Shown here: piece after piece, positions 46,401-57,679 of the stretch
Layout: every line of letters begins with the position of its first letter
How positions within the stretch are numbered: the first letter of the stretch is position 1
Origin: Zizania palustris
Taxonomy: Eukaryota; Streptophyta; Magnoliopsida; Poales; Poaceae
Assembly (NCBI GenBank): GCA_019279435.1
Contig: JAAALK010000080.1
Coordinates: 92,773,108 to 92,837,107, forward strand
DNA: 64,000 nucleotides
Direction of reading: 5' to 3'
Notes under the pieces: generated by a model
Database searches by the model: none
Told to the model about the DNA's origin: nothing
What the model saw: the letters and a program-made list of their open reading frames with translations, nothing else
Program-made: the position numbers and the translations under genes

Positions 46401-49400
46401 TTTCTCTGCGGAGGATGCAGCTGGTATTAAGTTCATGCACGCAGATCCATTGGTTATCACTTCTGATATTGCGGGCACTGAAGTCCGAAGGGTGTTAATT
46501 GACGGAGGTAGCTCGACAGATATCATTTTTGTTCAAGCCTTCGATCAGTTATGCATTTCCAGGAAGCATCTCCTTCCAGCGGCTCGTCCTCTGCAAGGCT
46601 TCGCAGGACCCCCGCTTGATGCACTTGGTCAGATAGGCCTGGAAGTTACCTTCGGAGAAGGTTTATTAGCCCGGACTGAAGAAGTAATTTTCGATGTGAT
46701 AGATGCCCCTTATGCTTATAACGTCATCTTCGGAAGGGGCATGCTGAACCAGTTCGGAGCTGTGGCGCATCACAATTACTTGTGCATGAAGATGCCCACA
46801 CAAGCAGGAGTCCTTACAATCTTCGGAGATCAAGCCATTGCTCGAAGGGCGGAATATGGTCATGGTCCCCCTCTTGATCCGAGGCAAGTAAACAGTGTGC
46901 AAAATAATGAAGAAATTTTTTCAGCCTCCTCCGAAGCTTCGAAGAAGTCTTTTCCGAGACCAAGTCCCGAAGGAGAGATTGCAACGAAGGTCATTGTTAA
47001 AGATGGTAAAGAGTACACTTTTCAATTTGGTAAAGATTTACCTCCTGAAGTTGCAACCTCCTTGGAAAAGGTGGTGGAAGAAAATTTGGATGTCTTCGCT
47101 TGGTCTGACGAAGATATCACCGGAGTCGATCGGGATATCATTGAACACAGTTTACTTGTAAACCCGAAGGCCCGGCCTGTTCGACAAGGACTCCGGAAGA
47201 TGTCCGCAGAGAGAGCTGCTCTAGCTAAGGACGAAGTTGAAAAATTATTGAAGGCTGGGATTATCAGAGAAGTGGCTCACACAGAATGGTTAGCCAACCC
47301 AGTCTTCGTCAGAAAGAAGTCTTCCGGGAAGTGGCGCATGTGCATTGATTTCACATCTTTGAATAAAGCATGCCCACGTGACCCCTGCCCCATGCCCCGA
47401 ATTGATCAACTGGTTGACTCCACCGCAGGTTCGGAGTTACTAAGCTTCCTCGACGCGTATTCTGGTTATCATCAAATATGGTTGAAGCGCGAAGATGAAA
47501 TCAAGACAAGCTTCGTAACTCCTTCGGGAGTCTTCTGCTATGTAAGAATGCCCTTCGGCCTAAGAAATGCCGGGGCTACTTTTTCAAGATTAGTTGCTAA
47601 GGCTCTAGGTCATCAACTAGGTCGCAATGTGGAGGCCTATATGGATGATATTGTAATAAAGAGTGCTTTAAAGCACCAACATAGCCTAGACTTAGCAGAA
47701 ACATTCAATAGCCTTCGGGCATGTGGATCCGTCTTAACCCCGAAAAATGTATATTCGGAGCTAAGGCTGGAAAATTGTTAGGGTATTTAGTTTCAAGCAG
47801 GGGAATTGAAGCTAGCCCTACTCAAATAACTGCGCTGCAGAAGATGGCTCCTCCGGAGAATTTAAAGCAAGTGCAAAAGCTGACTGGGCATCTGGCCGCA
47901 CTTAGCAGGTTTTTATCAAGGTCTGCGGAGAGGAGCTTGCCGATATTCAAAGCTTTGAAAGGGTCCGAAGATTTTGCATGGACACCGGAGTGTCAGAGAA
48001 GCTTCGAAGATATTAAAGATTATCTCAGTAATCTTGCTACACTCACGGTGCCTACTGCGGACGAAACCTTACTCCTGTACCTTGCAGCTACAGGTTCAGC
48101 TGTCAGCGCAGTCCTTGTCAGAGAAGTGGATTTCAATGGGAAGTTGGTCCAAAATCCTGTTTATTTTGTATCCGAAGCATTATCAGGAGCGAAGACAAGA
48201 TACTCCGAACTTGAGAAGTTCGTTTATGCTCTAATAATGGCTTCGAGGAAGCTAAGACATTATTTTTTGGCTCATAATGTAATTGTACAACTTCGTATCC
48301 CTTAGGAGATATGCTCCGAAGCAAAGATTCCACTGGAAGGATTGGAAAGTGGGCAGTCGAGCTAGCACCCTTCGGCATATCTTTCTTGGCAAGGACAGCT
48401 ATCAAATCCCAAGTCCTAGCAGACTTCGTAGCGGAGTGGACTCCACCTGCGAATTTGACTTCGAGAAATCAAGTGACGGAGTTTGGACTGTTTACTCCGA
48501 TGGGGCTTTCCAAGCATCCGGAGCAGGCATTGGGGCAGTGTTGATTTCACCGTCAGGGCAAAGAGCAATGTACTCCGCAAGACTCAACTTTAAGTCTACC
48601 AATAATATAGCGGAGTACGAAGGGATTTTATTGGGACTCCGGAAAGCACGTGCTCTAGGGGCTACAAGAATAATTATAAAGACAGATTCTCAGATAGTAG
48701 CAGGGCACGTAGACAAAAGTTTTCAAGTTCAGCATCCACAGCTTGCAAAGTACTTAGAAGAAATCCGCTAAAATCGAAGCACACTTCAAGGGTATTTCCA
48801 TTCGGAGTATACCAAGAGCGGAAAACGTGCAAGCGGACATTTTAGCGAAGGCTGTAGCCGGAGCTGTGGATGTGCCTGAAGAAGCTTTCTATGAGGAGCT
48901 CAATATACCTTCGGTGCCACAAATTGCCTCTGCGGAGATTCTTTGCATTCCTAGTGCAGATTGGAAAGATTCGATCATGGAACTCTTGCAAGGAGGAACA
49001 AATTTGCCCGAAGAGCCCCAGTTGTCAAGATTAAAGCTCAGAGCCAGAACCTATCAGTTAATCAACGGTATATTATACAAGGCCGGAGTATGTTCCCCTC
49101 TACTCCGATGTATATCTCAAGCCGAAGGCCAAGAAATTCTTCGAGAAATTCACGAAGGCCTTTGTGGAAGCCATTTAGCCCCTAGAGCGCTGGCAGGAAA
49201 AACACTTCGCCAGGGGCTTTATTGGCCCACAATAACAGCTGATGCAGAGAGCTTGGTCCGCACATGTCAAGGATGCCAGTGGATGGGTCGACGGAGTCAT
49301 CGCCCACCAACAGCTCTTCAAGTCATTGCCCCGGTATGGCCTATGGCCAGATGGGGTATGGATTTAATTGGCCCCTTTCCGTTAGCAAAGGGAAATCTCA

Positions 49401-50173
49401 AGTTCGCAGTGGTAGCTATTGAATATTTTTCTAAGTGGGTGGAAGCAGAACCCTTAACAGCTATCACTTCGAACAATGTACAGAAATTCTTCTGGAAGAA
49501 CATTATTTGTCGGTTCGGAGTGCCTAGATACCTCACAGTTGATAATGGAACACAGTTCGACGCAGAACCCTTCAGGAAGTTTTGCGAAGACCTAGGCATT
49601 CAGCTATGTTTTGCTGCAGTGAGGCATCCTCAGTCGAATGGAGCCGTAGAACGAGCCAATGGAAATATTTTATGAGGGCTAAATCGAAGAATAGTAGGAT
49701 TAGCAAAGGGACTGTGGACCGAAGAGCTTCCGAAGATTTTGTGGTCCATTCGGACTACGCAAACAAGGTCCACAGGTTTTACTCCGTTCAGACTACTATT
49801 CGGAGATGAAGCTATGACTCCAACGGAGCTCAAAGGGGGATCATTTCGTAGCACCGAACCGGACATTGAAGAAGAAAGACAAGCTTCGTTAGATTTATCA
49901 GAAGAAACGAGACTTCGGGCTGTAGCTAATTTATCAAAATATCATCAACAGACGAAGGCTTGGTATGACCCGAAGGTTAAGCTCAATGAACTAAGACCGG
50001 GTCATCTTGTTCTACGAAGCATTATAGCACCAGGGAAGTTAGGCAATAAATGAGAAGGTCCATATCTAATTGTCCGCTCAGGGCGCCCTGGTTCATTTAA
50101 ATTAGCTAATTTAGAAGGTGAAGAGTTAGCACATACTTGGCATGCGGAGCACCTAAAGCGATACTTCGCATAA
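46401..50173 (+). pseudogene. pol: Pol of element B: protease, RT, RNase H, integrase
   Basis: Protease LIDGGSSTDIIF near 46495. RT core at about 47160-47760 with AYMDDIVI near 47640. RNase H at about 48480-48770 (VYSDGAFQASGAGIGAVL, STNNIAEYEGILLGL, KTDSQIV). Integrase 48827-50173 with HEGLCGSHL..CQGCQ zinc motif, catalytic D, D and E in GMDLIGPF, TVDNGTQF and SNGAVERANG, and a final WHAEHLKRYFA. Frameshifts near 47730, 48290 and 48450. Stops end the RNase H segment at 48771, follow ANGNIL at 49675, and follow GKLGNK near 50053. A complete set of domains, but not translatable as one polyprotein. Confidence 0.92.
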
Positions 50174-50384
50174 GGGCTCCTTGTAATTTGCTTGTAATCA
50201 TCTTCTAAATCAATAGAGCATATGATCCTGATAGTGCCTTCCCCTCATAGACTTCCAGCTTCCAAGTGGACTGCACTGGAACCGCGGGGTCGACCGAGAG
50301 GGAAGTGTCATGAAGCTGGGTTGTATTTTCGGACTTCGAACCCATAAAGTTCGAAGCTTCCGACGTGGGGGCTGGCATAATCCG

Positions 50385-50770
50385 GAGCCCAGGCCACCGG
50401 CTTGTAGGCATCCGTAAAAGAGCCCAAAACCACACCCTACGGAGTCCAAGCCATTGGCTGGTAGACTTCCGTAAAAAGAGCCGAAGGTGGCCAAAACCTA
50501 CGGAGTCCAAGCCATTGGCAGGTAGACTTCCGTAAAAAGAGCCGAAGGTGGCCAAAATCTGCGAAGTCCAAGCCATTGGCTGGTAGACTTCTGCAAAAAG
50601 AGCCGAAGGTGGCCAACATATACTGAGTCCAAGCCATTGGCTGGTAGACATCCGTAAAAAGAGTCCAAAGAGACCATTGCAAACTCCGAACCATTGGTTC
50701 GTCAGAGATCGCAAAAATAAGCCGAAGGTGGCTAAAGCAAAACAGCATTTGAGCCATGAGCTTCGAATGT
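50385..50770. repeat. About six 61-bp tandem repeats between pol and antisense gene
   Basis: Units contain GAGTCCAAGCCATTGGCTGG, then TAGACTTCCGTAAAAAGAGC and CGAAGGTGGCCAAA; the middle three are nearly identical and the outer ones decay. The block lies where the plus-strand pol and the minus-strand antisense gene converge. Reading frames across it (ANGLDSVGFGHLRLF) are repeat artefacts. Confidence 0.88.
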
Positions 50771-50825
50771 CTGTTAACATAGTCCAAAGTGACAAATTTT
50801 TTAAGACACTAAAGTGTCCTGAAAG

Positions 50826-53800
50826 TTATCTCAACTGATTTCTTTCATAAAACAAAGGTACTAAATTACCATTCTTCTGACTGCAAATAGTCGAAGACAT
50901 TTCATAAGATTTTAAAAGATCTTTAAATGACAGAGGGGCTCCGAACCCCCAAAAAATTGTACTCCGAAGTTTTTTCTTTGCGCATAACCATCTTTGAATA
51001 CGTTTAACTCTCTTCCTCCCCTTCGAAGCTCTAAAATCCTTCTGCTCTTGTTGAAGCTCAGCCCAAGTTCGAAGCCGTTCGGGGCTTCTTTCCCAGCTTC
51101 TAAAATCTTCAGATCTTTTATTTCGAGCTTCACCTTCGTCTTCAGACCAAATAGTGTATTCAGAAGACGAGGTGTTTGTGTTAACCTCTTTCTCTTCCTC
51201 TTTAATATAAGACAATACATCTTTGATTACTTCGGGCGCAATTACGCCGGAGTCATCTCGAGGAATTAGAAATCGAGGATGCTTGTAAGTCTTTAGAAGT
51301 TCGAAGGTATTCCATAATGAACGAAGTTCGTCGTTAAGTTCTAACACTTCGATATCTTCCATAAGAGGCAAAGCCTAAAAATATAACAAACAAGATTTTC
51401 ATTGATAAAATGTTTACAAGCATAAAGCTTTACATAATCAAAAATCCTAAATGATTCCTAAACCTGCGGGTTCGGAGGAGGCTGACTGCTCGAAGCTTGG
51501 TTCCAAACTTGCTTCTGGCGTTGGCCTTCATCGATCCAAGCCTTGATCGCGGAACGACCTTCGGCTCTCCATGAGGTTTGAAAGGCTCGCCAGGCGGCAA
51601 TCACGCCTTCGGAAGGATTCAAAATCCGCTCGTCATCGAAGGTAATGGAGCCCTCTGCGCTCGGAGTGATTGTTCGGCCCAAATCCTCGTAGTAACGAAG
51701 TAGTCCGAGGGTAGACACTTGTCCGGAGAGTTCTCCATAACGAATGCCTGTCGTCTTCATTTGCTTCGCTGCTCCTTGGATCCTTTTTAACCGGCGCAGC
51801 AGAGTCACGTTGCCATCCGAAGGAAGTAATCCAGTAGTACCGAAGTACTCTAGAACACCTAGCATCTGTTCGATGACCTCCGTAGCTACCTTCTCCGACT
51901 TAAGCTTTTCTTCAATTAGTGCATCCTTGCTCGAAGTCGTTTCTGCCAAAACTCCGGAAATCCTAGCATTCTCCGTAGTTAAAATAGTCTTCTGGTTTAG
52001 GAGTTGGCTAGCTTCCTCTTGGAGCCTTACAAGTTCGGACCCAGCACTAGCATGCTCCAACCGCACCTTTTCAATTTCAGCCCGAAGCACGATTCTTTCT
52101 GCTTCGAGCTCCTTATTAGCAGCCTCCAAGCCCTGTCTGGCCCTACGCTCCGTTGAAATCACATTATCCATTTGAAGTACTGTAGCTTCGGAGAAAGATA
52201 AGTTGCGTTTAAGATCTTCATTTTCTTCCCGAAGCTGAGCAATTTCATTCTCGCTTGATAAAGTTGCAGCGCGGGCCAAGACTGCTTGCTGAGAAAAGAA
52301 AAAACTAAAGTAAGAAATTATTCATGTATAATTTGCTGCTGGTTCGAAGATGTAATCCGAACCCAATATAATTCGCTAAAGATATTGGCTCGAAGGTGCT
52401 CCATACCTGGTAGGCCGCTCGTTCCAGGGCAACGTTAAGATCCGAACTCTTCGCCCTGCTTAATTTTGCTACCAGCTCTGTCTCCCCGACTTCGCGACTC
52501 ACTCGACCTAAAGGTTTGAGCAGAGTCCGAAGCCCAGTTGGCTCCAAAAATGGAGTCAAAAGAGGGAGCATTGCCGAAGCCTCTTGGTCATCCCTGCTTG
52601 GCGAAGGTCCGAAGCGTTCTCCTGAGGTCCTTGGAACTTCGGAAGATGGCCCCCCCTCAGTTGATTCACTTTCATCTGTTGACTCAGACGAAGTTGATCC
52701 TTGAGTAGGGAGAGGCTCTATGTGTCTTTTACCCCTTCCAGGCCCCTGTTGAGTGACCTCCGGGTGCGGCTCCGAAGTTGTCGAAGGCCTTTGAATTGTG
52801 TCTTCGTGATGTACTTCTTCCGAAGGGGGCTATGCGAAAGCAAAAGTATTATACATTGTATAATTTTGCAGAAAATACTAAAAGAATTATGCGAAGTTTA
52901 CCTTCGACATTTTGGGGGCATTCGAGCACCGGACTGCTCGGAGGATCGAAGGTGAGGTCTTCGTCTGAATCCACAGTTAAAATTTCAGCTGCCGGAGTAT
53001 CTCCGTGAGCAGTCCTCCCTTCATCCACAACTGATGTTGTAACTTCAACTTCATCTTCGCCCATAGGGGCTTCGATTTTCTCTTCTTCTTGAGCATCCGG
53101 AGCTCTCACTTCTTCAATATTAGCTTGAGGCTCCGGAATACCTGCAGTATCTTCAATGTGAATATTTTGTTGAGCTGCATCTTCATCAATCAATCTCACT
53201 AATAATATACCTTCATCTTCTTTAGAACCGGAGATTGAGGTTCTTGAGCTCGAAGGCGCAGGATTCGAAGGTGCGAGATTTTTCGGCTTCCGAGCCACCT
53301 TCTTCACCGGAGTCTTTGCGGAGCTCGAAGCTCCGGCTTCAGCTATCCTCTTCTTGGGTCCTTTCTCCGAAGGCACCCAGTCCATCAGAGGGGGCGGAGT
53401 CAACTCCAACATTCCCCATACTCTGTTAAACCTCTCCCAACTCCCGACCAATTTAACTCTCAATTCTTTTTCAGTCGGAGTTGGGGCACCCAAAATCTTC
53501 TCTGAAGCCCTTACAATTTGCTCTGAAGTAATAGGGGCTGAAGAAGCTAAAAAATAAATCAAATTAGTCTTTCTTCGAAGTAAATATGTATAATGCATGT
53601 TGGTTTCGAAGTTACCTGTAGGGCTCGAAGTCAAGTTGATCTTGCGGAGACCGCCTTCCGAGTCATCTTCGAAGACGATAGGCCAGTTGGCCATCAACGG
53701 AGAAATTTGCAAGCCAAGAAATTCTTCGGCCAAGTCTCGCTACTTAACCTTCGGCTAATCTTTTGAAGCAGGTTAAGACGAGCTTCGAGCTGACCTTCGT

Positions 53801-54238
53801 TGGGCTGCACCAAAGCTTCCTTCCAGAATTGAATTTCTTTGAGGGGCCCGGCAGAGGACTGCGTGCCCCAACTTCGGCATAGAACCATCTTAGAATCCAA
53901 TCAGTATACCATCTGGCATTGATGGCCCTTGGCAAGGAAATTGAAGAGCATACTCATCTCGAAGCCTAAAGTTAATACTGCCGAAGGATACTAATACTTT
54001 TTCACCTCCGGGACCTACGAAGGTCTTTGGTTGGCATGTAGCCCTGTGCAATGCAGCGAAGATTTCTGCCCTTCCTTCGCACCCTTCGGCTCTCAAGGCC
54101 CATTCGAAGATAGCCAATCTAGCTACCGCATTCGGAGATAATTGAGGGAGGGTTACATGGAACAGATCAGTACCTCCTGCCGCCATTGATGTCACCGCCG
54201 GTACCAAAGGTGCCGCCGTCAATGCTGCCGCCGCTGTG
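50826..54238 (-). pseudogene. Antisense gene of element B, 5' end lost at the gap
   Basis: Homologue of the antisense genes of C, D and F. Exons by comparison: exon 1 from the gap edge to 53616, exon 2 53546-52902, exon 3 about 52829-52407, exon 4 52288-51464, exon 5 51374-50826. Exon 4 is fully open (825 nt) and gives the cleanest view of the coiled coil and the LGVLEYFGTTGLLPSDGN block. Exon 1 has an internal deletion of roughly 270 bp joining AAGG to DLFHVTLPQL, with short CCTC microhomology near 54170. It also has frame breaks near 53930 and 53740. The start codon and promoter would be inside the gap. Confidence 0.75.
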
Positions 54239-54338
54239 NNNNNNNNNNNNNNNNNNNNNNNNNNNNNNNNNNNNNNNNNNNNNNNNNNNNNNNNNNNNNN
54301 NNNNNNNNNNNNNNNNNNNNNNNNNNNNNNNNNNNNNN
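54239..54338. other. Assembly gap, exactly 100 N
   Basis: A run of exactly 100 N, the usual placeholder for a gap of unknown length. Left of it is exon 1 of B's antisense gene, right of it Copia integrase, so true adjacency is not established. Confidence 0.99.
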
Positions 54339-55160
54339 CGGTGCCATTATCACTTCGAATGAATTTCAATGCACCAGGGAGTTCAGTAAAAAAGTCTCAA
54401 AGCCAAGCTCCGAAAGTGTGAAAACACTTCATCCTTGCTGGCAAGAAAGAAGACCCAAGAGTAGCGAGAGAAATCATCGACAATAACTAATACATACCAC
54501 TTGCCGCCTAAAGAACTAACCCGAGAAGGACCTACAGTGTCCATGTGGAGAAGTTCTCCGGGTTGTTCAGTCATCACTGTGGTGACTGGCGAATGCGAAG
54601 CGGCAATCATTTTTCCATGTCGACAAGGAGCGCAAACTAAATTCTTCTCAAACTTGAGCTTGGGCAATCCTCGGATCAGACCTAGGGCGCTCAGACGAGC
54701 GAGCAACTCAAAGCTCATATGCCCTAATCTCCTATGCCACTTCCAAAGCTCAGAAGTAGAATGTGCAACAAGACAATGAGAAGATCCAGACGACTCAGAA
54801 AAATCAGCTCCAAAAACTCTCCCAACTCTAAAAATCTTACACACCACAACGCCATCAGAATTGAGCACTTGCGAAGTATCGCGATGGAATCGCACTTCGA
54901 AGCCCTCATCAAGCAACTGAGATACAGACAGCAAATTGTATCCCAGGTTTTCAACCAAAGCAACATCTTTGAGAGTGAAATTCGAGTTAATTCTTACCAC
55001 ACCTTTACCTTTCACTCTACTCTTTCGATTGTTTCCGAAGGTGATATGTTCCCTTTGCTTGGTTGTGGTGAGGCTGGAGAACCATGCTGCATCTCCGGTC
55101 ATATGGCGCGAACAACAGGAGTCCATGATCCACGTGCCCTCCAAGCCTCGATCTGTCACC
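54339..55160 (-). pseudogene. pol: Copia protease and integrase of element K, truncated
   Basis: Protease motif WIMDSCCSRHMTG near 55130: the expected DSG active site reads DSC. The GAG-pre-integrase zinc motif WHRRLGHM..CAPCRHGK is near 54740-54600. Integrase core starts at LLHMDTVGPSRV near 54550 (first catalytic Asp), and SDNGT (second) is at the gap edge. An extra T near 54390 shifts the frame after ALRLF. A TAG separates it from the Gag frame at about 55160. Confidence 0.88.
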
Positions 55161-57615
55161 TACACATGATAAGAATATCTCGATCGCTTAGTGCTGGGGT
55201 GAGTGAAATAATAACGAGGCATCCAGCACTGAGTGACCCGAGTAGTAGGCACAGAAAAAGTAGACGGTCTAGGCACATGGTAATCGGAATGATGCAAGGT
55301 GCGAGGTCTACCTACATGCTGTGATCGAACAACATGTCGAGGTCTCCTACTCTGATGAGGTACAAAGCTACTCGCCCGGGGTCTACCACCATATGGAACA
55401 TGGTGAACACCTCGAGGAGCAAAACCTCTACGAGAAGCACGAGGAGCCTCAAAAGCAGGACGATAGTAAAACTCAGACTCATGCATACCTAAAGATGGGT
55501 AATGCATGTCCCGGTAACTCATCGCATGAGCGCGTCGCTCATCCTTGATGCGACGAAAACAGAACCCAACCAAATGACACACCCGCTGACAATAGGAACA
55601 ATGAAACACTCTCCTCGGGGCACTCTCATAGGTCTTAGGAGCAACTCTCACAGGCTCCTTGGGTTTCTGCTGAGTGGTTTTCTTGGGAGGGATTTTCTTG
55701 GCAGGAGGTGTGGTTTTCTTTGGTGGTCGGGTAGGCTTTTTGGCTGATGGGGTGTCTAACAGAGCTCTTTCTTTCTCTAGGGTAGTGGGAGAGGTAAAAA
55801 CAGTTTTGGTCTTACTATCTGAAGGTATCCTCTCAAAACCCAAACCTAGAGCTACCCCTGCTCTGTCAGCACACAACTTGGTTTTGGCCTAGAGCAAATC
55901 CATCCTACCCTTTCCCTCAGTGCATTTATTAACCACAGAAAGAAGGTATTCATTTTCAGACATGAGGTTTTCAGCTCGCTCTCTAACAGTGCCTAGCTGC
56001 TCCTTAAGGGTGATGCAAGTATCACAAATAGGTTGCACATCCTTAGAACTTCCGACTCTCTCCAATCTAGCCTCTAAATCATGAACATGTTTATCACGTA
56101 AATTAATGCTCTCGCGCAATAAAGAACAGTTCATGCATTCAATATTATCATGAGGTCTAGAATCCACCACCAAAAGCTGCTTTTGTGCAGTCTCAAGCTC
56201 AGAAAGAGTTTGAGCATGTACAGAGCGCAACTGAGCAAGCTCACTCATGACAACAGAACAAGATTCACATTCAGCATCATTAAATTTAGACTTAAGCATG
56301 GCATACTCAGTAGAAACAGATTCTAGCCTAAGTCTAAGGTCTTTTCTTTCTCTATCAGCATGCACAAGTAATCTATCCTGACCAAGAACTACTTCATTCA
56401 GCTCATCTAATTTAATTAATAGCTGGTCAGATGATAGAGGTACCTCAGATGAGTCAAGCTCATCGCCGCTGTGATCGCTGTCGGCCATGAAGCAAAGGCT
56501 GGTGAAGTCTCGTCCCTTCTTGTCCTTCTTGTCCTCCTTCCTTGGGGACTCCTCCTCAGAGCTCGACTCCTCAGTTGAGGAAGTGTCGATGTCGCTGAGA
56601 GCAGCAACAAATGCTCTGGAAGCGGCCTTGGCTACTTTCTTAGCCATCTTGCCGCGCTTGCCCTTCACAAAGGGTTTCCTCTCCTTGTGGTATTGGGGCG
56701 CTCACTCTCATCTCTCTTCTTGAGCTTAGGACAATTGGCCTTAATGTGAGAGGTGTCGCCACATTCAAAGCAACCACTAAAACCACTTCTCCTCTGATCC
56801 CGTCTTTCATGATGAAAATGGGTGAACCTTCTGGCAATGAGAGCAAGCTCATCATCATCCAGAGTGTCCACCTGCTCCTTTGTGACGGAGATCAGGGAGG
56901 ACAAAGCAAAACCATCTGCAAGAACACAAGTACCAGATGTGCTTGGTTCTACAGTGGTGCCACGGCTAGTGCTAGAAACCAATGCCAATGGCTGTGGCAA
57001 AGAGCTTCTGTGCACAGCAAGAGATGCCTTGGCAATCTCTGTGGACTTCAGCTTGCTGAAGAGCTCATCACAGGTCAATGTGTCATAACCTGCAGACTCC
57101 TCAATGCTAGATATCTTCACTTCTCATATGCTACGGTCAAGAGCATAGAGAAGCTTGATAGCCCTATCATGATCATTGTAAGCAAGCGTCCTGTTGGACC
57201 GCAAGTTACTCACTATCGCATCAAAGCGAGAAAACATAGCATCTATAGATTCACCAGGTGCCTGCACAAACAGCTGATACTGTTGGTTGTATGTGCTTTG
57301 GCGCCTGGCCTTAATCTGTGTAGAGCCCTCATGAAAAATAGTGAGTGTTGTCCAAATCTCCCTAGCAGTCCTAAGGTGCTGCACCCTATCAAACTCACTC
57401 CGGCTCAAACCAATGAACAATATGTTTCTTGCCTTCGAGTTGGCATTATACTGATCTTTTTCTGTTTGAGTGGTGCAAGTATCAGGGATGGAGTATTGTG
57501 AGTCCACAATCTCCCAAATTGCATTTCCTTGGCTTAACAAGTAAGCCTCCATGCGCACCTTCCAGTATGCAAAATCAGTCCCATCGAACAGAGGAATTTT
57601 ACTGCCTCTATCCAT
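55161..57615 (-). pseudogene. gag: Long Gag of Copia element K
   Basis: ATG at 57615 (MDRGSKIPLFDGTDFAYWKV), the UBN2-type Copia Gag domain with FDGTDFAYWKVRM and REIWTTLTIFHEGS. After a TGG-to-TGA stop near 57121 (DRSI, stop, EVKIS) come CCHC zinc knuckle CFECGDTSHIKANC near 56740, a frame change near 56665, an acidic/Lys stretch, a coiled coil (LLIKLDELNEVVLGQDRLL onward), then a Pro/Lys-rich tail with CSYCQRVCHLVGFC near 55565. The extra coiled-coil C-terminus is characteristic of SIRE-type Gag. Confidence 0.85.
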
Positions 57616-57665
57616 GTCGCCAATAGATCACAAAACCGGTTAAGGTCAACTGGTGATCTTAACCC

Positions 57666-57677
57666 GCTCTGATACCA
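57666..57677 (-). other. Primer-binding site of element K
   Basis: The minus strand reads TGGTATCAGAGC two bases inside LTR end GGTCCAACA. Confidence 0.88.
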
Positions 57678-57679
57678 AT

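Larger units (their letters stand above)
44226..54238 (+). mobile_element. Element B: Tat-like Gypsy element with antisense gene, 3' end missing
   Basis: Plus-oriented: 5' LTR, primer site, gag, protease, RT, RNase H and integrase to 50173, a 61-bp tandem-repeat spacer, then the antisense gene on the minus strand up to the gap at 54239. It is the only copy here that shows sense genes and antisense gene together, so it defines the family's architecture. The 3' LTR would lie beyond the gap or be missing. Confidence 0.92.
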
